Position numbers and translations under genes: made by a program. Below are positions 52,665 to 61,342 of a stretch of 64,000 nt of DNA, one piece after another; position 1 is the stretch's first letter; every line of letters starts with the position of its first letter. The stretch comes from Roseovarius bejariae (GTDB lineage: Bacteria > Pseudomonadota > Alphaproteobacteria > Rhodobacterales > Rhodobacteraceae): assembly GCF_009669325.1 (NCBI RefSeq), contig NZ_SZWE01000001.1:62402-126401 (forward strand), given 5' to 3'. The notes under the pieces were generated by a model. That model saw only the letters and a program-made list of their open reading frames with translations. It searched no databases and was not told where the DNA came from.

Positions 52665-53654
52665 ATGCTTGCCTATATCATACGCCGCGTCTTCCAATCG
52701 GCCCTCGTGCTGCTGGTCGTCGGACTGGTGGCCTTTTCCATGTTCAGCTTCGTGGGCGACCCCGTCGACAACATGCTGGGACAGGAACGCACGCAGGCCG
52801 ATATCGAACGCCTGCGCTCGGATCTGGGCCTCGATCAACCCTTCCCGGTGCAATACTGGCGGTTTCTCGAACAGGCCGTACAGGGCAATTTCGGCCTGAG
52901 CTATCGCCAGGGCCGCCCGGTTTCGGAAATCCTGATGGAGCGTCTGCCCGCCACGCTGGAACTGGCCTTTGTCTCGGGCGTTCTGGCCCTTCTGGGCGGC
53001 ATCGGGTTTGGCATTTTCACCGCCATCCGAAAACGCGGGGTCGCGGCCAATACCATCATGACGCTCTCCCTCATCGGGGTCTCTTTGCCGACCTTCCTGA
53101 TCGGCGTCCTGCTGATTTACCTGTTTTCCGTCGAACTGGGCTGGCTGCCCAGCTTCGGGCGCGGCGATGTCACCCGCATCGGCGATTGGTGGACCACCGG
53201 GTTCCTGACGGAAAGCGGCCTCAAGGCCCTGATCCTGCCCGCCATCACGCTGGGTCTCTACCAGATGACCCTGATCATGCGTCTGGTGCGAACCGAGATG
53301 CTCGAAGTCCTGCGCAGCGATTACATCCGCTTCGCCCGCGCACGCGGCCTGCGCGACCGCTCGGTCCACTTCCGGCACGCCCTGAAAAACACCCTCGTTC
53401 CGGTGATCACCATCACGGGCCTTCAACTGGGCTCGATCATCGCCTTCGCCATCATCACCGAAACCGTGTTCCAATGGCCCGGTGTGGGGCTGCTTTTCAT
53501 CAACGCGATCCAGTTCGTCGATATTCCGGTCATGGCCGCCTACCTGATGATGATCTCGGTCATGTTCGTGGGCATCAACCTGATCGTCGACCTGCTCTAT
53601 TTCGCCATTGATCCACGCCTGCGCGTGGATCGCAGCGCGGGGAAAACCGCATGA
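52665..53654 (+). CDS. Peptide-type ABC transporter permease (DppB type)
   Basis: 329 residues, six predicted membrane helices. It begins MLAYIIRRVFQSALVLLVVG, the classical DppB N-terminus. The EAA-type loop is RSDYIRFARARGLRDRSVHF followed by RHALKNTLVPVITITGLQLG. The last helix is MAAYLMMISVMFVGINLIVD. It overlaps the next permease by ATGA. It forms the channel of the importer with the following gene. Confidence 0.93.
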   Translation: MLAYIIRRVFQSALVLLVVGLVAFSMFSFVGDPVDNMLGQERTQADIERLRSDLGLDQPFPVQYWRFLEQAVQGNFGLSYRQGRPVSEILMERLPATLELAFVSGVLALLGGIGFGIFTAIRKRGVAANTIMTLSLIGVSLPTFLIGVLLIYLFSVELGWLPSFGRGDVTRIGDWWTTGFLTESGLKALILPAITLGLYQMTLIMRLVRTEMLEVLRSDYIRFARARGLRDRSVHFRHALKNTLVPVITITGLQLGSIIAFAIITETVFQWPGVGLLFINAIQFVDIPVMAAYLMMISVMFVGINLIVDLLYFAIDPRLRVDRSAGKTA

Positions 53655-54610
53655 CCGATACCGCCCCCCCCATCCCGCCAACGCCCGAACGCGCACCCAG
53701 CCGCCTGTCCCGCGCATGGCAAAGCGATTTTCTTTATTCCTTCCGCCGCGCGCCGGTGGCCGTGGTGTCATTCTGCGTGGTGCTGACGCTTGTGCTTTGC
53801 GCGGTCTTCGCGCCGCTTGTCGCTCCGCATGATCCTTTTGATCCCGCCACCCTCAACCTGATGAACGGGTTTACCCCCCCGGGCGAGGCGAACGCCTTTA
53901 CCGGCGATACATTCCTTCTTGGCACCGATGACCAAGGCCGCGACGTGTTTTCCACCATCCTTTACGGGATGCGGATTTCGCTGTTCGTGGGCTTCTCGGC
54001 TGTTCTGCTGGCCATGGTGCTTGGCGTGGTTCTCGGGCTTTTGGCGGGCTACTCCGGCGGCTGGACCGAAACCATCATCATGCGGGTGGCGGATGTGCAA
54101 CTGACCTTCCCCGCCATCCTCGTGGCGATGCTGATCTTCGGGATCGCCAAGGGCATCACCCCGCCCGAATACCGCGACCAGATGGCAATCTGGGTGCTGA
54201 TCCTTGCCATCGGCCTCAGCGACTGGGTGCAATTCGCCCGCGTGGTGCGCGGGGCCACCCTGGTTGAGAAGAACAAGGAATACGTGCAGGCCGCGCGCCT
54301 TGTGGGGCGCAAGCCGCTGTCGATCATGCTGCGCCATATCCTGCCCAATGTCCTCAACCCGGTGCTGGTCATCGCCACGATTTCGCTGGCCCTTGCGATC
54401 ATCGCCGAGGCGACGCTCTCGTTTCTTGGCGTCGGCGCACCGCCAACCAAGCCTTCGCTCGGGACTCTGATCCGCATCGGGCAGGAGTTCATGTTCTCCG
54501 GCGAATGGTGGATTTTGGTCTTCCCCGCCGCGACCCTTCTGGCGCTGGCGCTGTCGATCAACCTCCTGGGCGACTGGCTGCGCGATGCGCTGAACCCGAG
54601 GCTGCGGTAA
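53651..54610 (+). CDS. Peptide-type ABC transporter permease (DppC type)
   Basis: 319 residues. A proline-rich N-terminal tail (PPIPPTPERAPSRLS) precedes the first helix (VAVVSFCVVLTLVLCAVFAP). The DppC landmarks are LGTDDQGRDVFSTILYGMRI, the EAA loop YVQAARLVGRKPLSIMLRHI and a final NLLGDWLRDALNPRLR. Its stop (TAA) overlaps the next gene's ATG by one base. Confidence 0.93.
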   Translation: MTDTAPPIPPTPERAPSRLSRAWQSDFLYSFRRAPVAVVSFCVVLTLVLCAVFAPLVAPHDPFDPATLNLMNGFTPPGEANAFTGDTFLLGTDDQGRDVFSTILYGMRISLFVGFSAVLLAMVLGVVLGLLAGYSGGWTETIIMRVADVQLTFPAILVAMLIFGIAKGITPPEYRDQMAIWVLILAIGLSDWVQFARVVRGATLVEKNKEYVQAARLVGRKPLSIMLRHILPNVLNPVLVIATISLALAIIAEATLSFLGVGAPPTKPSLGTLIRIGQEFMFSGEWWILVFPAATLLALALSINLLGDWLRDALNPRLR

Positions 54611-55623
54611 TGAAAGGCCCCGAGATGGACAAAGCCCCCGTACTCTCCGTCCGCGATCTGGTGGTGGAAATCCCCACCCGGCACGGTGTCCTGCGCCCGG
54701 TGGACCGGGTGAGCTATGACATCCACGCCGGGGAAATCCTTGGCGTGGTGGGCGAATCCGGCGCCGGCAAGTCGATGACCGGCAACGCGGTGATCGGCCT
54801 TCTGGACCCGCCCGCACATATCACCCATGGCGAAATCCTGCTGTCGGGCCAGCCGATTCACAACATCAAGCGCGAGGCCCTGCGCAAACTGCGCGGCAAG
54901 AAAATGGGGATGATCTTTCAGGACCCGCTAACCTCGCTCAACCCGCTTCTGACCATCGGCGACCAACTGACCGAAACGATCCTCGAACATCTGGGCGTCA
55001 CGCAATCCGAAGCCCGCGAACGCGCCATCGCCGCACTGGAAGAGGTGGGCATCCCCGCCGCCCGCGACCGCATCGGCAGCTACCCGCACGAGTTTTCCGG
55101 CGGTATGCGGCAACGCGTGGTGATCGCGTTGGCGCTTTGCGCCGAACCCGACCTGATCATCGCAGACGAACCGACCACGGCCCTCGACGTCAGCGTTCAG
55201 GCGCAGATCGTGGCGCTTCTCAAGCGGCTCTGCCGCGAACGCGGCGTGGCGGTGATGCTGGTCACCCACGACATGGGCGTGATTGCCGAGGCCGCCGACC
55301 GCGTGGCGGTGATGTATGCCGGGCGGCTGGCCGAACTCGGCCCGGTGCGCGAGGTCATCACCCAGGCCCGTCACCCCTATACCGCCGGTCTCATGGCCTC
55401 CACCCCCATGGCGAGCCAAGGGGCAAAACGCCTGCGGCAAATCCCCGGCGCCATGCCACGCCTTGGCGCGCTGCCGCATGGCTGCGCCTTCCACCCACGG
55501 TGTGACCGCGCCACCGCCGAATGCCGCGCCGACCCGCCACCACGGATCGACTATTGCGATGGGCGCGCGGCCTGTTGGCACCCCCTGTCCCACGAAAAGA
55601 CCACCAAGGGAGAGCCCGCATGA
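54610..55623 (+). CDS. Peptide-type ABC transporter ATPase (DppD type)
   Basis: 337 residues. Walker A GESGAGKSMTGNAVIG, Q-loop GMIFQDPLTSLNPLLT, signature FSGGMRQRVVIALALCAEPD, Walker B LIIADEPTTALDVSVQAQ, H-loop LVTHDMGVIAEAADRVAV. The C-terminal oligopeptide-type domain has a Cys cluster (HGCAFHPRCDRATAECRADP), often binding an Fe-S cluster or structural. The start is ATG 54610 or 54625 (MDKAPVLSV). Next gene overlaps by ATGA. Confidence 0.93.
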   Translation: MKGPEMDKAPVLSVRDLVVEIPTRHGVLRPVDRVSYDIHAGEILGVVGESGAGKSMTGNAVIGLLDPPAHITHGEILLSGQPIHNIKREALRKLRGKKMGMIFQDPLTSLNPLLTIGDQLTETILEHLGVTQSEARERAIAALEEVGIPAARDRIGSYPHEFSGGMRQRVVIALALCAEPDLIIADEPTTALDVSVQAQIVALLKRLCRERGVAVMLVTHDMGVIAEAADRVAVMYAGRLAELGPVREVITQARHPYTAGLMASTPMASQGAKRLRQIPGAMPRLGALPHGCAFHPRCDRATAECRADPPPRIDYCDGRAACWHPLSHEKTTKGEPA

Positions 55624-56585
55624 GCGCGCTGATTTCCATCAAGGCCCTGACCCGGGTGTTCGATGTCTCGAAACCATGGCTCAACCGGGTGCTGGAACGC
55701 CGCGACAAGGCCTATCTCACCGCCGTCTCCGAGGTCAGCTTCGATGTCGAGGACAAGACCGTTTATGCGCTGGTCGGCGAAAGCGGCTCGGGCAAATCCA
55801 CCATCGGCAAGATCGTGGTGGGCCTGCTTCCGGCCAGCGATGGCAACGTCGAGATCGACGGCGTCGATCTGGCCACCGAGACCGACCCGGCCAAGGTATC
55901 CGAGGTGCGCGCCGAAGTGCAGATGATCTTCCAGGATCCCTACGCCTCGCTCAACCCGCGCTGGCGGGTGCGCGAGATCATCAACGAACCCGTGGCGGCA
56001 CGCGGCGGCAAAACCGAAGGCTTGGCCGAACGCCTGCTGGAACAGGTTGGCCTGTCGGCCAAGGACGCGGGCAAATTCCCGCACGAGTTTTCCGGCGGGC
56101 AACGCCAACGCATCTGCATCGCCCGCGCGCTGGCATCCAACCCGCGGATCATCGTCTGCGACGAACCCACCTCGGCACTGGATGTCTCAGTGCAAAGCCA
56201 AGTCCTCAACCTGATGTCGGATTTGCAGGAGGAGATGGGCCTGACCTATCTCTTCATCAGTCACGACCTGACCGTGGTGCACCACATGGCCGATGTCATC
56301 GGGGTGCTTTACCTTGGCCGCCTTGTCGAAGAAGCGCCGCGGGACGGGCTCTTTGCCGACCCCAAACACCCTTACACCCAGATGCTCTTCGATGCCGCCC
56401 CGCGTATGGATGGCTTCGGTCGTGAAGTGGACCCGCCCAAGGGCGAAATCCCCGATCCGATCAACCCACCACCGGGCTGTGCTTTCCACCCCAGGTGCCC
56501 ACTGGCCGTGGACCGCTGCAAGAAAGAGCGCCCCGAGATGCGCCAAATTGGCGAGACCCGCGTCGCCTGCCACCTGGCCGAATGA
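55620..56585 (+). CDS. Peptide-type ABC transporter ATPase (DppF type)
   Basis: 321 residues. Walker A GESGSGKSTIGKIVVG, Q-loop MIFQDPYASLNPRWRVR, signature FSGGQRQRICIARALASNPR, Walker B IIVCDEPTSALDVSVQSQ, H-loop FISHDLTVVHHMADVIGV. The C-terminal motif is PPPGCAFHPRCPLAVDRCKK. The set of five genes (51000-56585) is therefore a complete importer. It is the last gene of the block on this strand and is followed by the palindromic repeat. Confidence 0.93.
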   Translation: MSALISIKALTRVFDVSKPWLNRVLERRDKAYLTAVSEVSFDVEDKTVYALVGESGSGKSTIGKIVVGLLPASDGNVEIDGVDLATETDPAKVSEVRAEVQMIFQDPYASLNPRWRVREIINEPVAARGGKTEGLAERLLEQVGLSAKDAGKFPHEFSGGQRQRICIARALASNPRIIVCDEPTSALDVSVQSQVLNLMSDLQEEMGLTYLFISHDLTVVHHMADVIGVLYLGRLVEEAPRDGLFADPKHPYTQMLFDAAPRMDGFGREVDPPKGEIPDPINPPPGCAFHPRCPLAVDRCKKERPEMRQIGETRVACHLAE

Positions 56586-56622
56586 TCCCAACCGTCAGCA
56601 CCCGGCCTTGCTGTCGGATGCC

Positions 56623-56719
56623 TCCGGCGGGGGTATTTTCGCCAAGAAAAAACCCATAGCACGCCGCCGGTTTTTTCTTGGTCCAAATACCCCGGGGAGT
56701 TTGAGGGGCAGCGCCCCTC
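56623..56719. repeat. Intergenic palindromic repeat (full element)
   Basis: GGGGGTATTTTCGCCAAGAA (from 56629) pairs with the inverted copy TTCTTGGTCCAAATACCCC (to about 56693). A 15-base loop lies between the arms. It is followed by GAGGGGCAGCGCCCCTC (56703-56719), a second hairpin. The same structure occurs at 61229-61335, and a half copy at 9982. It divides the ABC operon from the convergent mttB-like gene, probably acting as a terminator. Confidence 0.8.
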
Positions 56720-56754
56720 ATTCCAAATCATGAGGCGTGGCGCAGCCACTCCGC

Positions 56755-58311
56755 TTAGTAATTCTGGTTCAACTCGTCCGCTGCCGGAATGTCCCGCTCG
56801 CGCCGCGCGATGTAATCCAGAAGGGCCTCGTCCTTGGCTTCGTCCAGTTTCGGCTCCTGGTACTCCGACAAGAGCTTGCGGGCGTAGTTGAGCGCGCGCT
56901 CGGTGATCTCGACGCTGCCTTCAGCCACCCATTGCTCGATCGAGTTGTTATCGAAAAGCTCCGGCATGAAGAACGCCGTCTGGAAGTTCTCCTGCGTGTG
57001 CGGGTGACCAAGGTAATGCCCCCCGGGTCCCACGTCCGGCACTGCCGCCACGGCCTGATCGAAGTCACCCCAATCGACACCGCGCGCCATCTTGTGGGCC
57101 ATGGCGCATTGTTCGGCGTCCACCACGAATTTCGCGGTCGAACAATGCATTCCCGCCTCGTTCCACCCGGCCGAATGCCAGATATAGTTGGCCCCGGCAT
57201 GGATGACCGATTGCAGGTTGGTGCCACTTTCATACCCCGCCTGCGCATCGAAAGTCTTGGCCCCGCCAAGCGTGTTCGAGGTACGCCACGGAATGCCATA
57301 GAACCGTGCCATCTGGCCGATCATGAAGTTCATCAGGCTGATCTCGGGCGTGCCCGCCATGGGCGCACCGGATTTCATGCTGACGGTCGACAGGTAATGC
57401 CCATAGATCGCCGGGGCCCCTTTGCGGATCACTTGGCTGTAGGCCAGCGCCGACAGCGCCTCGGCGTTCAATTGCGCCACGGTGGCCGGAACCGACGCGG
57501 GCGTATTCGCCCCGCCCAGCACGAAGGGCGAGCACAGCACAGGCTGCTTGCGCTTGCAAAAGGCGCGCATCGCGCCCAGCATGGTTTCGTCCCAGACCAG
57601 CGGCGAGTTGCCGTTGCAGTTGCCGGTGGTCACCGGGTGATCTTCAAGGAAATCCTCGCCGAACAGAATGGCGCACATCTCCATGACATCCTCGGCGTTC
57701 TTCGGGCTGGTGGTCATGCCCATGAAGGTCTTGTCCGAGTGTTTCATCGACGAATAGGTAATCCGCAGGTGCCTCTGGCTGATCGGGTGATCATAGGGTT
57801 CCACGATATGGTGGGCCGAGCTGTGCAGACCGGGCAGCATATGGCTCAGCTTGTGGAACATCGCCAGATCGTCCAGCGTGGGATTGCGGCGCACATCGTC
57901 CAGATCGCGCAGGAAGGGCGCGCCGGTCATCGGCACGAAGATCGAATGCGGCCCGCCAAGCGCCACGTTCTTCATGGGATCGCGCGCATGGTAGGTGAAG
58001 GTTTCGGGAATGGTCGAGATCAACTCGCGCACAAGGCCACGGTCGAGGTACACCAATTCCCCCACGACCTTGGCGCCGATACGCGTCCAGTCTTCCAGGG
58101 CGATGGGATCGCGGAACTGCACGCCCACGTTTTCAAGAATGTCCATCGAGGCCGCGTCGATGCGCTCCACCTGCGCACCATCCATCACCTCGCAGACCGG
58201 GATACCGCGCGTCAGGCCCGGCAGCATATCGTGCTTGGGGGCGGTACGCAGGGCCCGGCGGGCGGAACGGCCACCGGAACGACTGCGGGTTTTGCGCTCT
58301 TCAACGATCAT
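56755..58311 (-). CDS. MttB-family (trimethylamine methyltransferase-like) protein without pyrrolysine
   Basis: 518 residues, TIM barrel-like. Family motifs: GIPVCEVMDGAQVERIDAAS, MDILENVGVQFRDPIALEDW, MTGAPFLRDLDDVRRNPTLD, GANTPASVPATVAQLNAEAL, PISLMNFMIGQMARFYGIP-type sequence, and GPGGHYLGHPHTQENFQTAF. No in-frame TAG is present, so this is the non-pyrrolysine (MtgB-like) clade; some members demethylate glycine betaine, proline betaine or carnitine with a corrinoid protein. No corrinoid protein or MtgA lies in the window. It is convergent with the transporter, and it probably acts on the imported compound. The ATG at 58311 gives the family N-terminus. Confidence 0.88.
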   Translation of the reverse strand: MIVEERKTRSRSGGRSARRALRTAPKHDMLPGLTRGIPVCEVMDGAQVERIDAASMDILENVGVQFRDPIALEDWTRIGAKVVGELVYLDRGLVRELISTIPETFTYHARDPMKNVALGGPHSIFVPMTGAPFLRDLDDVRRNPTLDDLAMFHKLSHMLPGLHSSAHHIVEPYDHPISQRHLRITYSSMKHSDKTFMGMTTSPKNAEDVMEMCAILFGEDFLEDHPVTTGNCNGNSPLVWDETMLGAMRAFCKRKQPVLCSPFVLGGANTPASVPATVAQLNAEALSALAYSQVIRKGAPAIYGHYLSTVSMKSGAPMAGTPEISLMNFMIGQMARFYGIPWRTSNTLGGAKTFDAQAGYESGTNLQSVIHAGANYIWHSAGWNEAGMHCSTAKFVVDAEQCAMAHKMARGVDWGDFDQAVAAVPDVGPGGHYLGHPHTQENFQTAFFMPELFDNNSIEQWVAEGSVEITERALNYARKLLSEYQEPKLDEAKDEALLDYIARRERDIPAADELNQNY

Positions 58312-58426
58312 GTCGCGTCTCCTTCTGGTTTGAGACAGTCTCTCCAGAAGGGTCTGCAACCACGTGCAGGATTCCGATATATCCCTGTAAAAAAACGACC
58401 AGCGCGATTTTCAGGTCTTCAGGGTG

Positions 58427-59275
58427 TTATGCCTGAACCTTTACGCCGTGACGCCCCGCCAGATCGGTGAAGAACTGCCAGGCCACCCGGCCCGAGCGCC
58501 CGCCGCGCGTGGCCTGCCATTCGATGGCCTCGGCGCGCAGAGTATCGGGCGCAATGTCCACACCATAGGCCGCGCAATAGCCTTCGATCATCGACAGGTA
58601 TTCATCCTGATCGCAGGGGTGGAAGCCCAGCCACAGGCCGAAACGATCCGACAGCGAGACCTTTTCCTCGACCGCCTCGGACGGGTTGATCGCGCTGGAG
58701 CGTTCGTTTTCGATCATGTCGCGCGGCATAAGGTGGCGCCGGTTCGAAGTGGCATAGAACACCACGTTCTCGGGCCGTCCTTCGATGCCACCATCCAGCA
58801 CCGCCTTGAGGCTCTTGTAATGCTGGTCGTCATGGGAAAACGACAGGTCGTCGCAAAACAGGATGAACCGGGTTCCGGGCGCGCTGCGCAGAAGGTCAAG
58901 CAACCGCCCCACGCTCACCAGGTCCTCGCGCTGCAACTCCACGATCTTGAGCGGCAGCCCCTCGTCCAGTATGGCGGCATGTACCGCCTTGACGAGGCTG
59001 GATTTGCCCATCCCGCGCGACCCCCAGAGCAGCGCGTTATTGGCCGGCAGCCCGCGCGCGAACTGGCGGGTGTTTTCAAGCAGCGTATCGCGAGAGCGGT
59101 CGATGCCCACCAGAAGGGACATCTCGACCCGGTTGACTTGTTCCACCGGCTGCAAGCGGTCCGGGTCCACATGCCAGACAAAGGCCTCGGCGGCGTTGAA
59201 ATCCGGCGCCGCAAGGGGCGCCGGGTTCATCCGCTCAAGCGCGGCGGCGATCCGGTCCATCGCGTCGGCGCTCAT
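58427..59275 (-). CDS. DUF815 family AAA-type ATPase
   Basis: 282 residues. Walker A is LLWGSRGMGKSSLVKAVHAA, Walker B is FILFCDDLSF, sensor region VVFYATSNRRHLMPRDM (with the R-finger-like Arg), and DRFGLWLGFHPCDQDEYLSM is a DUF815 mark. It is a COG2607 protein, a predicted AAA+ ATPase of unknown substrate, common in proteobacteria. It is translationally coupled to tatC (4-bp overlap), as in several alphaproteobacteria, suggesting it shares expression with the Tat system. Confidence 0.9.
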   Translation of the reverse strand: MSADAMDRIAAALERMNPAPLAAPDFNAAEAFVWHVDPDRLQPVEQVNRVEMSLLVGIDRSRDTLLENTRQFARGLPANNALLWGSRGMGKSSLVKAVHAAILDEGLPLKIVELQREDLVSVGRLLDLLRSAPGTRFILFCDDLSFSHDDQHYKSLKAVLDGGIEGRPENVVFYATSNRRHLMPRDMIENERSSAINPSEAVEEKVSLSDRFGLWLGFHPCDQDEYLSMIEGYCAAYGVDIAPDTLRAEAIEWQATRGGRSGRVAWQFFTDLAGRHGVKVQA

Positions 59276-60270
59276 TTGTCCTCATCCTCGCCGCGATTGA
59301 CCATGCCGGGATCTTCATCGTCGTCGTCCTCGTCGAACTCGGCCATCAGGGGATCGTCTTCAAGAAGCGGGTCTTCGGCGGGTTCAGAGGCGGCGTCGGC
59401 CTCATCCATGTCGGCCTCGTCTTCATCCTCTTCGTCGTCGAACCAAAGGCCCTCTTCGCGCAGCCGCTCTTCGCGTTGTTTCTCGACCCGGCGCACGAGG
59501 AAAATGGAAATCTCGTAAAGCCCGTATACCACGACGAACAGGATCACCTGTGTAATGACATCGGGCGGTGTCACAAGCGCGGCCAGCACAAGGATACCGA
59601 CCACGGCATACTTGCGGACATTCCCCAGGCCCTCGGCGCTCACCAACCCCGCCTTGCCCATCAGGGTCAAAAGCACCGGCAACTGGAAGCACAGGCCAAA
59701 CGCCACGATGAACTTGATCGTCAGGTTCAGGTATTCCTGCGCCGAGCCCTGGAAAACCACGCTCAGGGGTGCGGCATTCTGTGGGTCGCCGCCGGGAAGG
59801 GCTTCGCCGCCGGCGCCGAATTGCTGGAATCCAAGGAAGAAATCATAGGCCAGCGGCGTGACCACGTAGAAGGCAAAAGCCGCCCCGAGGAAGAACATGA
59901 AGGGCGAAGCCACGAGGAAGGGCAGGAACGCCCCCTTCTCGGATTTATACAGCCCCGGCGCCACGAATCGCCACATCTGGTTGGCGATATAGGGAAAGGC
60001 CAGGATAAAGCCCCCCAATAGCGATACCTTGATCGCCACGAAGAAGCCCTCTTGCGGGCTGATGAAGATCAGGTCGCAATCCTGCCCCCGGCTGGCCAGA
60101 ACCTGGCACAACGGCGCGGTCAGGAAGTTGAAAATCGGCGTGGCAATCGTGAAGCAGATGATCATGCCGACCAGGAAGGCGACAACCGATTTGATCAACC
60201 GCGAGCGCAGTTCGGTCAGATGCTCGATCAGGGGGGCCGAACTGTCTTCGATCTCGTTCGTGGGGCTCAT
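59272..60270 (-). CDS. tatC: Sec-independent translocase TatC, with acidic C-terminal tail
   Basis: 332 residues. Core (residues about 1-255): [100 protein letters not shown] and the usual six membrane helices. Residues about 270-332 are an unusual, highly acidic cytoplasmic tail ([40 protein letters not shown]). E. coli TatC (258 aa) lacks this tail. It is encoded after tatB with a 4-bp overlap. Confidence 0.96.
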   Translation of the reverse strand: MSPTNEIEDSSAPLIEHLTELRSRLIKSVVAFLVGMIICFTIATPIFNFLTAPLCQVLASRGQDCDLIFISPQEGFFVAIKVSLLGGFILAFPYIANQMWRFVAPGLYKSEKGAFLPFLVASPFMFFLGAAFAFYVVTPLAYDFFLGFQQFGAGGEALPGGDPQNAAPLSVVFQGSAQEYLNLTIKFIVAFGLCFQLPVLLTLMGKAGLVSAEGLGNVRKYAVVGILVLAALVTPPDVITQVILFVVVYGLYEISIFLVRRVEKQREERLREEGLWFDDEEDEDEADMDEADAASEPAEDPLLEDDPLMAEFDEDDDDEDPGMVNRGEDEDK

Positions 60271-60743
60271 GTAGTCTTGTCCTCGGCAGGGGCCGCGGCC
60301 CCATTGTCGCCGGGATCAGCCGCCTCTGACGCCTCGGCGGCCTCCTTGGCGGCGCGCTCCTCGGCCTCGCGGGCCAGGCGCGCCTCGGCCACTTCGGCCG
60401 ATTTCTTGCGGATTTTCTCGGCGCTTTCGGCGCGCTCTTCGCTCAGGTCGGTTTTCTTGGGGCCGGCCATGGTGTCCTGCGTAAAGGTCGAGGTGGCCTT
60501 CTTGGCCTCTTCCATGGCGCTGCCGACCGGGTTGGTCGCCTTGCGCAAACTGTCCGAGACATCGCGCACACCGGCATCATCGGCGGCATCGTTCATCGCC
60601 TGGCTGAAATCGCGGGCCATACGCTTGGCCTTGCCCACGAAATTACCCACTGTCCGGAACATGCCCGGCAGGTCCTTCGGCCCCACGACGATCAACGCCA
60701 CGATGCCGATTACCAGCAGCTCGGTCCAGCCAAGGTCGAACAT
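60267..60743 (-). CDS. tatB: Tat translocase subunit TatB
   Basis: 158 residues. The N-terminus [20 protein letters not shown] followed by [20 protein letters not shown] is the TatB membrane helix and amphipathic helix, with the TatB-specific Glu8. A charged C-terminal region follows ([40 protein letters not shown]). It forms the receptor complex with TatC. Genes tatA-tatB-tatC are contiguous on the minus strand. Confidence 0.97.
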   Translation of the reverse strand: MFDLGWTELLVIGIVALIVVGPKDLPGMFRTVGNFVGKAKRMARDFSQAMNDAADDAGVRDVSDSLRKATNPVGSAMEEAKKATSTFTQDTMAGPKKTDLSEERAESAEKIRKKSAEVAEARLAREAEERAAKEAAEASEAADPGDNGAAAPAEDKTT

Positions 60744-60750
60744 CTAGCGC

Positions 60751-60984
60751 TCAGGCCTTGTCTTTGTCGGCGTCAGGCGTGACGTCTTTCGCGGTATCCA
60801 TCGCCTCTTCGGCGTCGTCGCCCGCGTCTTCGATTTCCTTGTTGCCTTCGGCGACGCCCTTCTTGAACGAGGTGATCCCCTTGCCCACTTCGCCCATCAG
60901 CGAAGAAATCTTGCCGCGGCCGAATAGCACCAGCACCACGACGGCGATCAGAAGAAGGCCCGGAAGGCCGATATTGTTAAGCAT
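60751..60984 (-). CDS. tatA: Tat translocase subunit TatA
   Basis: 77 residues. [20 protein letters not shown] followed by [20 protein letters not shown] is the TatA helix, FGRGKI hinge and amphipathic helix. The acidic tail ends [13 protein letters not shown]. It forms the oligomeric translocation pore. It heads the tatABC-DUF815 unit, with 7 bp to tatB and GGGAGAGA before the ATG. Confidence 0.97.
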   Translation of the reverse strand: MLNNIGLPGLLLIAVVVLVLFGRGKISSLMGEVGKGITSFKKGVAEGNKEIEDAGDDAEEAMDTAKDVTPDADKDKA

Positions 60985-61042
60985 GCTCTCTCTCCCAGTG
61001 TCGGGGGCCGTTTGTGCGCGTCCCCGGGAATTTCGTCAACCG

Positions 61043-61071
61043 TATCTAAGCCCTCTGCGCGCCGGTTGGAA
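61043..61071 (-). promoter_or_regulatory. Candidate promoter of tatABC
   Basis: On the minus strand TTCCAA (61066-61071), 17 bp, TAGATA (61043-61048). It is modest at -35. It lies in the 358-bp gap between tatA and the ABC ATPase. The rest of that gap is the palindromic repeat at 61229 and otherwise no feature I can support. Confidence 0.4.
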
Positions 61072-61228
61072 GGCGCAATGCGCCCTGATCCGCCGGATTC
61101 GGGCAAAAAATTCCCTTTGACCCGGATGAGCACGGCCAAGCCCGCGCACAGGTCGACGCGCCCTGCCCCCTATGCTTGGCGGAGGGGCCGACCTTTCGGC
61201 GTCGCACGACTTGGCCAATCGGGGCCTC

Positions 61229-61335
61229 CGGCGGGGATATTTGGAAAAAGAAGAAAATGCCGCCTATTGTTCTTCTTTTCACAAATATCCCGGGGGAGTC
61301 GCCCACAGGGCGACGGGGGCAGCGCCCCCACCCGG
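61229..61335. repeat. Intergenic palindromic repeat (full element)
   Basis: GGGGATATTTGGAAAAAGAA (from 61232) is an imperfect inverted copy of TTCTTCTTTTCACAAATATC (to about 61290). Two further hairpins follow: GTCGCCC/GGGCGAC (61299-61315) and GGGGGCAGCGCCCCC (61316-61330). It lies downstream of the ABC ATPase gene on the minus strand, so it may end that transcript. Confidence 0.75.
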
Positions 61336-61342
61336 CATCGGG

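Noticed and set aside
51093..53771. 892-residue minus-strand open frame
   Set aside because: Antisense to the binding protein and first permease of the peptide-type importer; no domain recognised.
56755..58311. Pyrrolysine-dependent MttB with internal amber codon
   Set aside because: The frame is continuous with no in-frame TAG before the normal stop.
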